Origin: Vitellaria paradoxa
Taxonomy: Eukaryota > Streptophyta > Magnoliopsida > Ericales > Sapotaceae
Assembly: GCA_019916065.1 (NCBI GenBank)
Contig: CM034241.1
Coordinates: 10,329,223 to 10,393,222, forward strand
Direction of reading: 5' to 3'
Length of the DNA: 64,000 nucleotides
A program made the translations under genes and the position numbers. The notes under the pieces were generated by a model. That model ran no database searches. It was not told the origin of the DNA and saw only the letters and a list, made by a program, of their open reading frames with translations. This document shows, one piece after another, positions 23,968 through 34,229 of the stretch (positions are counted from its first letter, which is position 1; every line of letters begins with the position of its first letter).

Positions 23968-25648
23968 TGATTGCTTGCAATCATTATTGATTTTAACCTC
24001 ATTTTACACTCTTTTATGAAACATTTTATCAAGTAAAATTCGTTTCTTATCATCTTTTGAGTATTTATATTGTTTTTGTGTATTTTATAGAAGTATAAAA
24101 GGAAAACACCCAAAAGAAAGGCAACTTGGAAGCTTAAAGAAGTAAATCAACAATGAAGTAGAAAAGCTTGTTGATTATAACGTAGGGCGTATCTTGAGCT
24201 TCTGTGGTCCAATTATGGTGATTCAAAAGCCCAAAATCAAGTACACATTCTAAGCTACAATTTTGTGAAGAACCAAGTCCAAAAGAGGTCTACATATGTC
24301 CCGGAATTAGCTTGCAAAGTTACACAATTTGGAATTCTTCAAATGGTTTAGTTTGACAGCCTGTCAGTGTTTTTAACCATAACTTTTTACTCACAACTTC
24401 GATTGATGCAATTATTTTTGGGTTAGAAAGAAGATTCAAAGGGCTACAATATCCAAGCACTTTCCCCTTGCGTCCTAACGCCATCAAGATGCCAAAGACC
24501 AGTAGGTTCTTGACTCTAGATTGTAAAGCACACATCTTCACTACCTAGCATTTTAGGGTTTTTCCGCATTCTTCTATAAATACAGACGTTGTATTAGACT
24601 TTGAGGAGCCATTCATATATTTTAGAGTTATTTTTCTGAGAGATTTCTTCGAGTTTTAGAGAGTTTTCATTACGTTTGATTTGAAGAATTAGCTACATTA
24701 CGTTTATGCATTAGGTTTGGTTAATCTTTCGTATGGTGATTTTGTTCTTCTCTCTTTTAGGGTTTATGTGTAAGTGACTTATTTTTCAATATTTTCAATT
24801 AAACAATCTTCATTTTAGTTCTTTTTCTTTCGTTCTAATTTCACACTGGTTTTATAACTTGTGGATGCACTTCATTTTAACTTTTTTTTTTCAACTTAAA
24901 ATATAAAATAGATGTTTATTCTTTTTCATGTAGTTTTGTTTATGATTCAAATATGCTAGGCTAAATTCATCTTGGTTTTAGCCCAGGAACGTAATAGAAG
25001 AGAATAAGATAGACTCGAATATTATGATCTTCAACAAAAAATTTTTGATTAGATCGTAAGATTCATTGAATGTAGCTTTAACCCTAGAAATCGAATCACC
25101 TGTATTATAATCGGCCTTTGATTATGAGTTGATGCTCGTGCACACCAAGTTTCTAATTCAATGTCCCGGTGATTTCAAATCTGATTTCAAAACCCTAGTT
25201 CAAGGCTTGTTTTATGAAAAGGTTTTTAAAGTTAAATCTTCCAACTAAGCACTACATGTGTAGACAATAAGTTGAGTTACAAACATGTTCAAATTGATCT
25301 CTTTGTATCTATTACAGGAATAGGTTAAAACCAAGTGTTTTCATTTAAGAGTATTCGTTAAAATTAAATCATGTCTTTTCATTAGTGTTTTTAGTTAAAT
25401 CTAAGTTTGAGTTGAAGCATCTTTCAAACCTATTTTCGAAAACCCAAAAAATAATAAAATAAAAAATAAAATAAAGATAAAAATAAAAAATATTATCTTT
25501 CCCTTTTCAATTCACTACTCTTTGCAAGTGCTTTCACAACAAGTTTTTCCAAAACAAATAGTCACACACTTGCTCCCTATGGAGATGACTTAGGACTTAC
25601 CTAGACTAAACTATGACCACCTCTTGCACTTGAGTACAAACCCTTTCA
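23968..25648 (+). repeat. Athila/Tat-like LTR (family B)
   Basis: It starts TGATTGCTTGC right after a polypurine tract and ends near ACCCTTTCA. TATAAATA lies at 24,575-24,582. The terminal motif ATGGAGATGACTTAGG near 25,577 matches the layout of the other Athila/Tat LTR ends. A partial copy of the same family is at 33,830-34,224. The segment 24,353-24,460 holds, in reverse orientation, a module also found in the unrelated T1 LTR. Confidence 0.6.
24575..24582 (+). promoter_or_regulatory. TATA box of family B LTR
   Basis: TATAAATA is followed by CAGACGTTGTATTAGAC. The same context recurs near 34,196 (TATAAATACATATCTTGTAT), which links the two family B pieces. Confidence 0.6.
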
Positions 25649-25654
25649 ATTTTT

Positions 25655-26035
25655 GAGAGCAGTCAAATGGCTTGCTGCCAGTCATGACCACAAGAAAAAG
25701 AATCTCCTGCTCAAATGCTCTGCCACTGCCTTTTCTCTTTTTTCTTTTATTTTCCATTCCTAATTCCTTTTTGTTTACTGCCAAGTACCTATGCTATATA
25801 TATATATACACGAGTATACCAGGACTAGCAATTAAGTGATAGAATCCTAATGGAATTTGGATTCTAATTAATATGAATCTGCATACTCTGACCATCTTTA
25901 GTATTATCTTTTATTATGTTATTATTTAATAGATAAATATATGCACAATATTTTTTTCACAAAATTTGTGCATAATCAAATCAAATATTAATTAAATTAA
26001 CCAAAGCAAGGATTTAAAATTCTGGGGTCATCACA
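25655..26035 (-). repeat. Truncated 3' LTR of T2
   Basis: On the minus strand it begins TGTGATGACC at 26,035 and matches the first 380 bp or so of the LTR at 46,449-47,999. The match breaks near 25,655, where family B LTR sequence abuts. A pyrimidine tract just right of it (26,036-26,054) is the complement of the polypurine tract. Confidence 0.85.
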
Positions 26036-26084
26036 TCCTACCCCTCCCTTAAAAAATTCATCCTCAAAATTTGGAAAATACATG

Positions 26085-26600
26085 AATCATTGAATAATTT
26101 TGGATATTGATTCCTTATCTCTAACTCTTGTTCCTAAGTTGACTCCTCGACACTATGATGCTTCCATAGCACTGTGACTAAGAGAATGGTCTTCTCTCTT
26201 AGAACTTGTTCATTGCGAATCTAAAATCTTCACTGGGCCTCACTTTCCTATGTCACGTCTGAGTCAATCTCGACCTCAGTCCAATCAAGGACATATGATG
26301 GATTAGTATTATACTTTCTCAGGCATAGATACATGAAAAACACCATGTACACCCAATAATTGTGGTGGCAAGGCAAGACAATACGCCACATTTCCAACTC
26401 TAGCCAAAATCTCAAATGGTCCAATAAATCTAGGTGAAAGCTTTCCTCTGTGACCAAAATGAAACTCCCCTTTTTGTGGTGAGACCTTTAAGAACATGTG
26501 ATCTCCCACCTCAAACTGTAATGGTCTTTGTCTTTGGTCAGTGTAAATCTTCTGGTGACTCCATGCCATCTCAATTCTTTGGCGAATAACCTTGACTTTC
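26085..26600 (-). pseudogene. T2 integrase C-terminus (GPY/F module and chromodomain-like tail)
   Basis: On the minus strand the frame 26,569-26,309 reads FEVGDHMFLKVSP, then LSPRFIGPFEILARVGNVAY and LPPQLLGVHGVFHVSM, a clear GPY/F module. Downstream, in shifted frames, come DPSYVLDWTEVEID-like sequence and a tail with LWKHHSVEEST and NQYPKLFND. The tail resembles the Tekay/Del chromodomain-like end seen in T1. Frameshifts and a stop interrupt it. Confidence 0.85.
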
Positions 26601-26699
26601 TAAGTGGTTTACCTAACAAGCTCTTGCCCAATAACTATAGCTTCTCCAATTTCGGTCCAGCAAACCAGTGATCTACACGACCTACTATATAATGCCTCG

Positions 26700-27420
26700 A
26701 AAGTTGCCATCCTAATACTTGACTGGTAACTATTATCATAGGCTAATTCTACTAATTGCAAATGATCCTCCCAACTACCTTGAAAATCAAGTACACAAGT
26801 TTCTGAGCATATCTTTTAGAATTTGAATAGTCCATTCTAATTGCCCATCAATCTGCAGGTGGAAAGCTATACTAAGTGACCAATTGAGTCCCCATAACTA
26901 CTTGGAGGACCCTGCCAAAATCGGGAGACGAAACGAGAATCCCTATTTGAGATAATATAAAGAGGAACTCCATAAAATCCCACAATCTCCTTGATATAAA
27001 GTCGAGCAAGTGTATCTATAGAATCAGTTAAATGAATAGGTAGGAACTGAGCTGACTTTATCAATTTATCCACCACTACCCAAATTGTGTCATGACTCTT
27101 CTATAATCTCAGTAACCCAGAAACAAAATCCATTGTCACATTCTCCCATTTCCACATTGATATTGGTAGAGGCTGCAACATACCTACCGATCTTTGTTGT
27201 TCGGCCTTCACTTGTGATAAGTAAGGCACCTATTAACAAAATTTGCCACTTCCTTTTTCATTCCAACCCAAAAGAACTACGGACACAAGTCATTATACAC
27301 CTTCGTACCTCCTGGATGCACTGCAAATTTGGAGTGATGAAACTTTCTTAAGACCTTATCCCAAATAGATGCTGGCACAAATAATCTACCTTGATATCTC
27401 AAACCACTGTCTGCATCAAA
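26700..27420 (-). pseudogene. T2 integrase pseudogene
   Basis: The minus strand reads a zinc-binding region near 27,340-27,190 (HSKFAVHPGGTKVY, then a degraded CLTYHK) and MVDKLIKSAQFLPIHLTD from 27,076. The second catalytic motif reads ISNRDSRF (about 26,960), where related integrases have S-D-R-D, so the catalytic Asp is replaced by Asn. The third acidic motif (GQLEWTIQ) is in a shifted frame near 26,850. Several stops are present. Confidence 0.85.
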
Positions 27421-27499
27421 GGTTTAGCCTGGTAATCCTTCTATACCTAACAGTTTTGTCTAATTCACATCGGACTCAAATCTAATCTTTCAGCCTCTA

Positions 27500-28020
27500 T
27501 CACACGAGTCATCAACGTTGGTTGTGCCACTATAGAAAAAGAATGGCCCGTCCTTCGTCTTCTATTAGGTGAAGATCAAACTCCCCAATTTCCCTAATCA
27601 TATCCTATTTTCTCATTGTAAGACCAGCCAAAACATTACGAGTCTTCCGACTAAAGGCATCTGCAACCACATTCACTTTTCCCAGATGATACTGCAATTC
27701 AAAGTTATAATCTTCCATGTATTCTATCTATCTCCTATATCTCAAATTTAAATCCCTTTGGGTAAAAATATACTTTAAACTATTGTGATCTGAGAATGCC
27801 TCAAACTTCTCTCCATATAGCTAATGTCTCCAACTCTTCAAAGCATAAATTATTATTGCTAACTCTAATGATGTACTGGATAATTTTGCCTGTGAATCTT
27901 TAGCTATCTTGACCTGTAGACCACAACTCTATCTCTTTCTATGAGCATACACCCCAATCCCTCCTTAGATGCATCACAATACACTGTATAACCCAATTCT
28001 CTTTCTGGAATCACTAGCAC
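27500..28020 (-). pseudogene. T2 RNase H pseudogene
   Basis: The minus strand reads LPVLVIPERELGYTVYCDAS near 28,020-27,960, the start of RNase H, then MLIERDRVVVYRS. Past the end of that frame (27,904), shifted frames give [17 protein letters not shown] near 27,790-27,740 and LGKVNVVADAF near 27,680. The SDH and ADA motifs identify it. RT should precede this on the minus strand but is absent. Confidence 0.85.
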
Positions 28021-28890
28021 TGGGAGTCCTGAAGAGATTCGGAAGTCCTGAAGAGGCTCGAAAATAATTGATGAAGGAAGGCCGCGGTTGGCCGCAGGAA
28101 AAAGCCGAGAGAGATTAAACTGTGTGGGAAGACCGCTTTGAGTCACGGGAAGACCGTGGGAAGGTCGTGGGAAGGCCGTAGGCGCGCCCTTTCCGCGAGA
28201 TACCAGCATGACAGTTTTCTGTTCTCAACTTCCAATGCGATTTTGACCTTGAAGACGATGGATTCGGGCTTCGGCTGAAACATGAAAGTTGTAGCCCTTT
28301 GAGTCTTCTTTCTAACCCAAAAAAAAAAAAAAAAAAATCAGGCAATCCAAATTGTGAGTGAAAAGATATGGTCAAAACATTGACAGGGTGTTGAGTTAGA
28401 ACTTCAGCTGAACACCACCTCAATAGCCCCTGCTACCTTGGTTTGTCTATAAATATCTCTTGGTGTTTTCAAGTTCAATGAGACACAAAAAGATAGACAC
28501 ACACACCAAGAGAATACACATGAGATTGTGAGCCTTAAGATTGATCATTCTCTCCACAACTTAACCAATACGGTTCGTGTTCACTCCGAAGGAGTTCAGA
28601 TTTGAGGTTTGTGATCGCTGTGGATTCAGCAAAAGCTACTGAGGAGTCAGTATTGTACCTTTGAGGAGTCGAAGAGCTTTCACTAGGAGGAGTTGGTCAA
28701 TCGAGGAGTTGAGCAAACGTCAACAAGAGTATAGAGTTGAGGAGTCGATCTATCGAGAGTTTGAGTTTGTAACCACGTTCGTTTTATTCTAGTAAAAGTT
28801 TTGGGGGTTTCCCTATGTGGGTTTCCTCACTTCTTTTATACTGCCTTCTATTATTGGTGTGTGTGATTGATTGATTGGGATCCTTAGCAG
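28021..28890 (+). repeat. LTR-like foreign segment replacing the T2 RT core
   Basis: This segment of about 870 bp, less AT-rich than its surroundings, sits exactly where RT should be. It has promoter features on the plus strand: TATAAATA at 28,449-28,456, then an A/C-rich leader, repeated GAGGAGT words (28,560-28,760) and a pyrimidine-rich end near 28,820-28,850. Near 28,260-28,400 it carries the module also present in the T1 and family B LTRs. GGAAGACCG-type repeats lie at 28,125-28,190. I infer a solo or truncated LTR of another family. No clean TG/CA ends or target duplication were found, and open frames here are not genes. Confidence 0.5.
28449..28456 (+). promoter_or_regulatory. TATA box in LTR-like insert
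   Basis: TATAAATA is followed by TCTCTTGGTG and then an A/C-rich stretch like a transcribed leader. It supports the LTR reading of 28,021-28,890. Confidence 0.5.
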
Positions 28891-28894
28891 CATA

Positions 28895-29400
28895 TTTTTT
28901 AATTTTCATAAGTCTATAAGGTGCCACGAATATCGGCTTCGTGCCTAGAACTAGATCAATACTGAATTCCACTTCCCGTTCTGGTGGCAACTCTATCAAG
29001 TCTTTCAGGAATACATCTGGAAACTCACACACAACTGGTGGCAACTCTACCTCACTACTTACCTCATTCCTCCAAACCTAAGCTGGCAAATAAGTTATAC
29101 AAATCAACCCTTTTCTACCTATCTAGAAAAAGTACAACTAGAGAATCTCATCAATTATGGTGATCTCGCACCTTCTACAAATCTGAGTTAAAATAGTATG
29201 AGCCCCAATTGGCATCTTGATATGTACAAGTGGGACTAATTGTTCCATAACTAATTTCAGTGCAGATGCAAAATATGTAAAAATGAATGAATGTAATGCT
29301 CCAGTATCTATAAGTATTGCGGCTCTAGAAGTAAAAATAAGAAAAGCACCTCTAGTCACAATCGGTTCAATTGGCCCATCATCTCGTTTCAGTACAAAAA
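28895..29400 (-). pseudogene. T2 protease and start of RT, pseudogene
   Basis: On the minus strand the frame 29,359-29,138 contains AAILIDTGALHSFIF, an aspartic protease active site with D-T-G intact. The frame from 29,044 contains [19 protein letters not shown] and APYRL, the linker that precedes RT. Homology stops at about 28,895, within the first RT block. A short gap with stops separates the two frames. Confidence 0.85.
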
Positions 29401-29659
29401 CTCTTCCTGTGTTTGCAGTAGCTAGTGGCTTGGCATCTCTCTGGCCCTATTGTGATCCACCTTGGGTTGCTCTCGAAAATTACGGTTGCACGGCTTGTGA
29501 CCCTAATGGTCTAGAACTCTGCTGATAAGGAAACTGACTGAGTGGGTTACAACAATCGAACAACACTTGAAGTTCCCTGCCATTGCGAACAATCTCTTTG
29601 AATATGGCCCTGCTGGCCACACTGTAACATGACCTCAAATCAATCTTCTGCTTAACTCT

Positions 29660-30170
29660 ACCTGATCCACTGCTTTGAGGGCATTCTTACTTTTGATGTC
29701 CCGGTTGTTTACATTGGAAGCAAATAATTGAACTTTGTGAAGTTGTCCTATTGTAAGATAAGTAGGGAAGTGTACTGCTCTGCTGATACTGTGAATTTTT
29801 TTTTTTTGTTTCTTTTTTATTTTTCTTGTTTGGTGGAGGAACTAAACTCTTACCCTGCCTGTTATTTGTTTGCTGCCTCATGTCATTTAAGTCTTTCTCT
29901 ACTATCATAGCTTGGGATGTCAACATTTTGTAGTTCTCTAAATGTAGAAGTACTACCCTATCCTTGATGGCTGGTCTCAAACCCTTCTCAAATCTTTGGA
30001 TTTGTTATACTCCGTCAAAACCATCTCTAGTGTGTACTTAGATAGAGCAAAGAACTTACACTCATACTCTAAGATAGTTAGCGTACTTTGGATCAAATTC
30101 ATGAACTCATTCCTTTTTATATCTCACATTGGTAAAGGAAGGAATTGTTCCATTTTTTTTCAGCTTCATA
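29660..30170 (-). pseudogene. T2 gag fragment with zinc knuckle
   Basis: The minus strand reads EQFLPLPM, a stop, DIKRNEFMNL, then YECKFFALSKYT and a basic stretch rich in Lys/Asn/Gln. A CCHC knuckle follows near 29,726-29,685 (CFQCKQPGHQK, stop, ECP). The knuckle is whole except for the in-frame stop before its last Cys. The capsid N-terminus is missing. Homology begins near 30,170, where family A sequence abuts. Confidence 0.85.
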
Positions 30171-30424
30171 AAACGTTAGCTTGTTTTGGTATTACATGCA
30201 CAAAGTATTTTATTTAACACATGCAGTCAATTCAATGTCTCTGAAAGATGCTTGTAGTCTTTAGAGTGATATTAGGCCATTTTTCTTACATTTGTGAGCC
30301 TGTGACTTTTCTTTGATTATATTTTCTTTGAAGCCACTTTGAAGCCTTCGAAAAAAATAGATATGAAATTTCTTATTTTAGCCACATTAATAAACCTTTA
30401 GCCTTAGATATATAGGTAAGCCAA
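30171..30424 (+). mobile_element. Family A internal region (left of CACTA insertion)
   Basis: The right part aligns with the reverse complement of 2,940-3,028 and 15,064-15,110, placing it in the family A 3' region. It runs straight into the CACTA element at GCCAA. No coding sequence is present. Confidence 0.65.
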
Positions 30425-30904
30425 CACTACAACAATAAACACTTTTAGCGACCAAAAATTTGTCGAGAAAAGTTTTTTTGGTCACTAAAACTTTTGCCGA
30501 CCAAATATAATTTGGCCGCCCATTGGTCAGCAAAGGCTAGTGGCGGAAGGTATTGGCGACCAAAAATATATTTGGTCGGTAAAAGTATAATTTTTGCCGA
30601 CCAAACTTTGGTTGCTAAAAGGTACGCCTTTGGCAACCAACATATATTTGGTCGACAAAGGTTTACCCTTTAGCGACCAAAATTTTGGTCACCAAAGGTT
30701 AGTTTTTGGCGACTAATTAGTCGCTAAAAGGATCTTTAATTGAAAATTTGAATTAATTTAAAAAAATAAAAATTCAAATGTGCGCCACATGGCATCATTT
30801 GCTACCTGTCATCATTTCACATGGTAACTTGTGTTATACCACGTGTCGACCTATGATTCCGCCACATGTAGCCTACTATTGCACCACGTGTTGAATCTAT
30901 ATTT

Positions 30905-30992
30905 TTAGATTTTTGTTGTTGTTGCTGAGATTTGAACTCGTGCCATTTCTTTGGAAGTTCATGTGGTTGGCCACTAGGCCAAGCTATTATTT
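30905..30992 (-). repeat. tRNA-like segment inside the CACTA element
   Basis: The minus strand reads TGGCCTAGTGGCCAACC (A-box-like) and, about 30 bases on, GAGTTCAAATCTC (B-box-like), then a CAA-repeat tail. It resembles a SINE head but lacks foldable acceptor arms. It may be a SINE captured by the CACTA element. Confidence 0.4.
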
Positions 30993-32059
30993 GTATATAT
31001 TTTACATTTTTTGTATATATAAACAAACCTTTATCACTTTTGGCGACCAATTGTCGGCAAATGTACCACTTTAGCGACTAATTGGTTGCCAAAAATGATA
31101 AAAAATTTATGATTTTTATTTAATTACTTTAACTTTTTTGTAATAATTTTTTAACACTTTTGCCAACCAATTGGTTGCAAGAAGTGCTCCTTTATAGACT
31201 AATTAGTTAGCAAAAGTGATAAAAAAAATTTTTATTTTTATTTAATTATTTAACTTTTGTTTCAATAATTTGAAATCATAAACAATATATGAAACTATAT
31301 AGATATTTAGCAAATAATTTATGAATAACTATTATATTAACTAAAATAATTTTAAATGTTTTTTTTATTTTCCTCCAATTCGTTTCTGTAGCACATATTT
31401 AATACATATTTTAATTTTTATCATGGCTCACTATATATATTTTTTTCTTCTTCATTTATATTTATATTTTTAAAAATAATTTGGTTGCATTTAGTTTTAG
31501 TTTTAGAAAATTATTTTTAAAAAGAAAAATTTTTGAAAACTATTTTATGAATTTATTTCTAATAAAAAAATTTTAGGTGATTATATTTGGAAATAAGTTC
31601 TAAAAAGATAAAGAAATGAAATTACCTAAAATTAATAAATAATTTTTTATTTTTATTTTTAAATTTAAATTTAAAATAACGTCAATTCAATATAATTAAT
31701 ATTAAATTACACTAAACAATTATTAGATATTAAAACGTTTAATATTCACTTGATTATAAGTCACAAACTATAAATGTTACTCCAACATATTTACTTTGAA
31801 AAAGAAAATGATTATACATTCAAATTATCTAAATTTGATTTGGTGAATTTAGTTTTAGATTAATCTGGTAACATTCTTTTATTGATCTATGATTATAATT
31901 TTTGATAATTTTTATAAATTAATAAAAATTAATAAATAAACGTTAAAATAAAATTTACGAAATCTAATTTAAATCATACAAAGAGATAAATAAATTTTTT
32001 GAGAGAAAGATAGAGAAAGAAATAAAATTTAATTATTTTTATTTATCCATTTCATTTTT

Positions 32060-32790
32060 TAGCAACTAAATTAATATTTGGTCGATGAAGAGATTTTTTT
32101 AGCGACCAATTGGTCGCCAAATGCTTGGAATTTAGCCACCAAACTTATTTGGTCGCTAAAAATGAATGTCAAAAGTCACTAAAAACAGATGTCAAAAATT
32201 ATAAAATATTCCGCGACTAAATGTTTTGGTAGCCAAAAGCCATTGTTGGCGCCAAATGATGAAGGGAAATATTTTAGAACTCTTAAGCGACTAAATTAAT
32301 ATTTGGTCGGTAAAGGTTAACTTTTAGTGACCAACTAGTCGCCAAATGCCTAGAATTTAGCTACCAAACTTATTTAGTCACTAAAAATAAATGTCAGAAA
32401 TTATGAAAATATTCCACGACCAAATGTTTTGGTAGCCAAAAGTCATTGTTGGTGCCAAAATGGAGGGAAATATTTTAGAATTCTTTAGAAACTAAATTAA
32501 TATTTGTTCGGTAAAGGTTAACTTTTAGCGACAAATTGCCTGGAATTTAGCGACCAAACTTATTTGGTCGCTAAAAATAAATGTCAAAAATTATGAAAAT
32601 ATTCTGCGACCAAATGTTTTGGTAGCCAAAAGCCATTGTTGGCACCAAAAGATGGAGGGAAATATTTTATAACTCTTTAGCGACTAAATTATTATTTGGT
32701 CGGTAAAGGTTAACTTTTAGCGACCAATTGGTTGCCAAATGCCTAGAATTTAGTGACCAATTTATATTTGATCGCTACATATAAATTATT
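32060..32790. repeat. Tandem repeat of about 200 bp, roughly four copies, in the CACTA element
   Basis: The landmark TAAAGGTTAACTTTTAG occurs at 32,311, 32,512 and 32,704 (spacings 201 and 192). A diverged first unit begins near 32,080. Each unit also carries a GTTTTGGTAGCCAAAAG word and a GGAGGGAAATATTTTA word. Expansion of subterminal blocks is usual in CACTA elements. Confidence 0.85.
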
Positions 32791-32887
32791 AGCGACCAAA
32801 TATATTTAGTCGGTAAAAATAATATTAGCGACCAAATTTAGTTTTAGTCGCAAAAAATGGTCACTAAAAATGCTTTTTCTTGTAGTG

Positions 32888-33829
32888 AACCCTTGCATGT
32901 CATGGGATGCTTGTGCAAAAAAATTGTAGTAAGGTGTATAAGGGAGGAGCTTGTGATTGGAAAATGTGGTTAAAAAATGGGACATAACATTTCATAAGTT
33001 CATTATTATTAGTCCCATGAAAAAAAAAAAAAAAAAAGAAACTATAAAGCTTCATTGGTTAGCATTTAAGGAGTTGAAAAGAGAAAAGTTGGGGGATGTT
33101 CCATTGCACAATCATTATAATCCTTGGACCTGCAATTTGATTTCCCATCCTTTGTTTGTCTACCCAACACCCCATAGCCAACTTACAACCTTTAAAAAGA
33201 CCTAGTGGACCTTAGGCGAAAGGCATCTAAGAGCATTAAGCAAATTTTATGTATGTTAAGTAAATTTTTTTGATAAAAGCATGAATACATCTTCCTATGA
33301 AGCTATTTAAATTCTTCCATTCACGTCTTAAATATTCTGTGCACATTTTCTTTAACTTTTTGCAAGAACCATGAGGGAAACCTATTTTGGAGTGAAATTG
33401 TTAATTGAGTGAACAACCTAAGTGAGATTTGGAGTTGAAATCGTAGTTTTGAACCGTATTTAATAACTTGCTTGCATGAGCAATATATATAATACATTTG
33501 AAATGAGGCAGTTAAAAAATGATTAAGTAAACCAGTGTGAAAAAGAGCTTATTCAATCTCTGAATTAGATAACTTATCTATTATGGGACTGGACCTGGAA
33601 ATTTTAACCAGTTAATAACTAACTTAGAAATTAATTTAAGAATTTTGTGGGTATATTCATGGAAACTCTTATGAGAGTTCACTCATCCACTAAGGGGAAC
33701 CTAGGATTTAAAAAGCTTGCTGCACGTAGCTAATTGCAGCCATGTTTCCAACGAAAAGAGAATATAAGATTATAGTTTTAATTTTTCTATCTTCATTGTA
33801 GGGACTAGCAATAGGTAAGTTAGGAGGTG
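32888..33829 (+). mobile_element. Family A 3' UTR (right of CACTA insertion)
   Basis: It begins AACCCTTGCATG and aligns over its length with the reverse complement of 2,945 down to about 2,050, including GTATAAGGGAGGAG, AAGGAGTTGAAA and CATTGCAC words. It ends with GGACTAGCAATAGG and a short purine tract before the LTR start. A frame of 82 codons at 32,957-33,205 overlaps a poly-A run and is not convincing. Confidence 0.7.
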
Positions 33830-34224
33830 TGATTACGCTTGAAAAGTGTACTCATTAGCTTGATTTCTTATTGTTATTAACTACAGATATATGTTAATTC
33901 ATTAAGTTTAATAGCATTTCATACTTCTTACATGATATTTTCTTTGGCGCAGCAAAAGCATACAAAAGCTAAGAAAAACCTAAAGTCATTATCGAACTTA
34001 GAGGAGTTGAAATAGGGCAAAAAGGGAAGAGAAAAAGAAGTAAACTTCTTGGCATCCTGATGGTGTCAGGAAGGTAAGGACCAATGAGCAAAATATTTCC
34101 AGACTACAAAGATGAAACTCCATTGCCTTCTGGCGTCCCGATGGCGTCAAGACACAGCGGTTGCGAGATTCAGATTTTAGGATTTTTTAGTGGTTTATAA
34201 ATACATATCTTGTATCAGACCACG
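33830..34224 (+). repeat. 5' part of an Athila/Tat-like LTR (family B), truncated
   Basis: It starts TGATTACGC after the purine tract and carries TATAAATACATATCTTGTAT near 34,196, matching the promoter context at 24,575. About 395 bp remain before it gives way to an inverted Tekay-like LTR piece near 34,230. Confidence 0.55.
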
Positions 34225-34229
34225 TGGTT

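Larger units (their letters stand above)
25655..30170 (-). mobile_element. Tekay-like Ty3/gypsy pseudo-element T2, minus strand, truncated at both ends
   Basis: Read on the minus strand: gag fragment (30,170 to 29,660), protease (29,359), RT linker (29,044), a foreign LTR-like insert (28,890-28,021), RNase H (from 28,020), integrase (about 27,330 to 26,750), GPY/F and chromodomain-like tail (26,569 to 26,090), polypurine tract, and the first 380 bp of the 3' LTR. The LTR start matches those at 46,449 and 52,940, so T2 belongs to that Tekay-like family. The 5' LTR and gag start are missing, and most of RT is lost. Confidence 0.87.
30425..32887. mobile_element. Non-autonomous CACTA (En/Spm-type) transposon, 2,463 bp
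   Basis: The left end is CACTACAACAA and the right end, in reverse, is CACTACAAGAA. Many copies of the subterminal word TTTAGCGACCAAA and variants occur in both orientations over the outer 300 bp or more, the hallmark of plant CACTA elements. No transposase-like frame exists, so it would need an autonomous partner. The family A copy at 2,945-2,965 (minus strand) provides the unoccupied site, GAGCCAACCCTTG, against GCCAA-element-AACCC here. That implies a 2-bp (AA) rather than a clean 3-bp duplication. Confidence 0.9.

Noticed and set aside
28115..28423. Minus-strand frame of 102 codons in the LTR-like insert
   Set aside because: It crosses an A-run that encodes a Phe tract and the shared LTR module. 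It has no protein motif.
32957..33205. 82-codon frame right of the CACTA element
   Set aside because: It contains a poly-A run encoding Lys and lies in family A 3' UTR. The matching region at 2.6-2.9 kb is not open.
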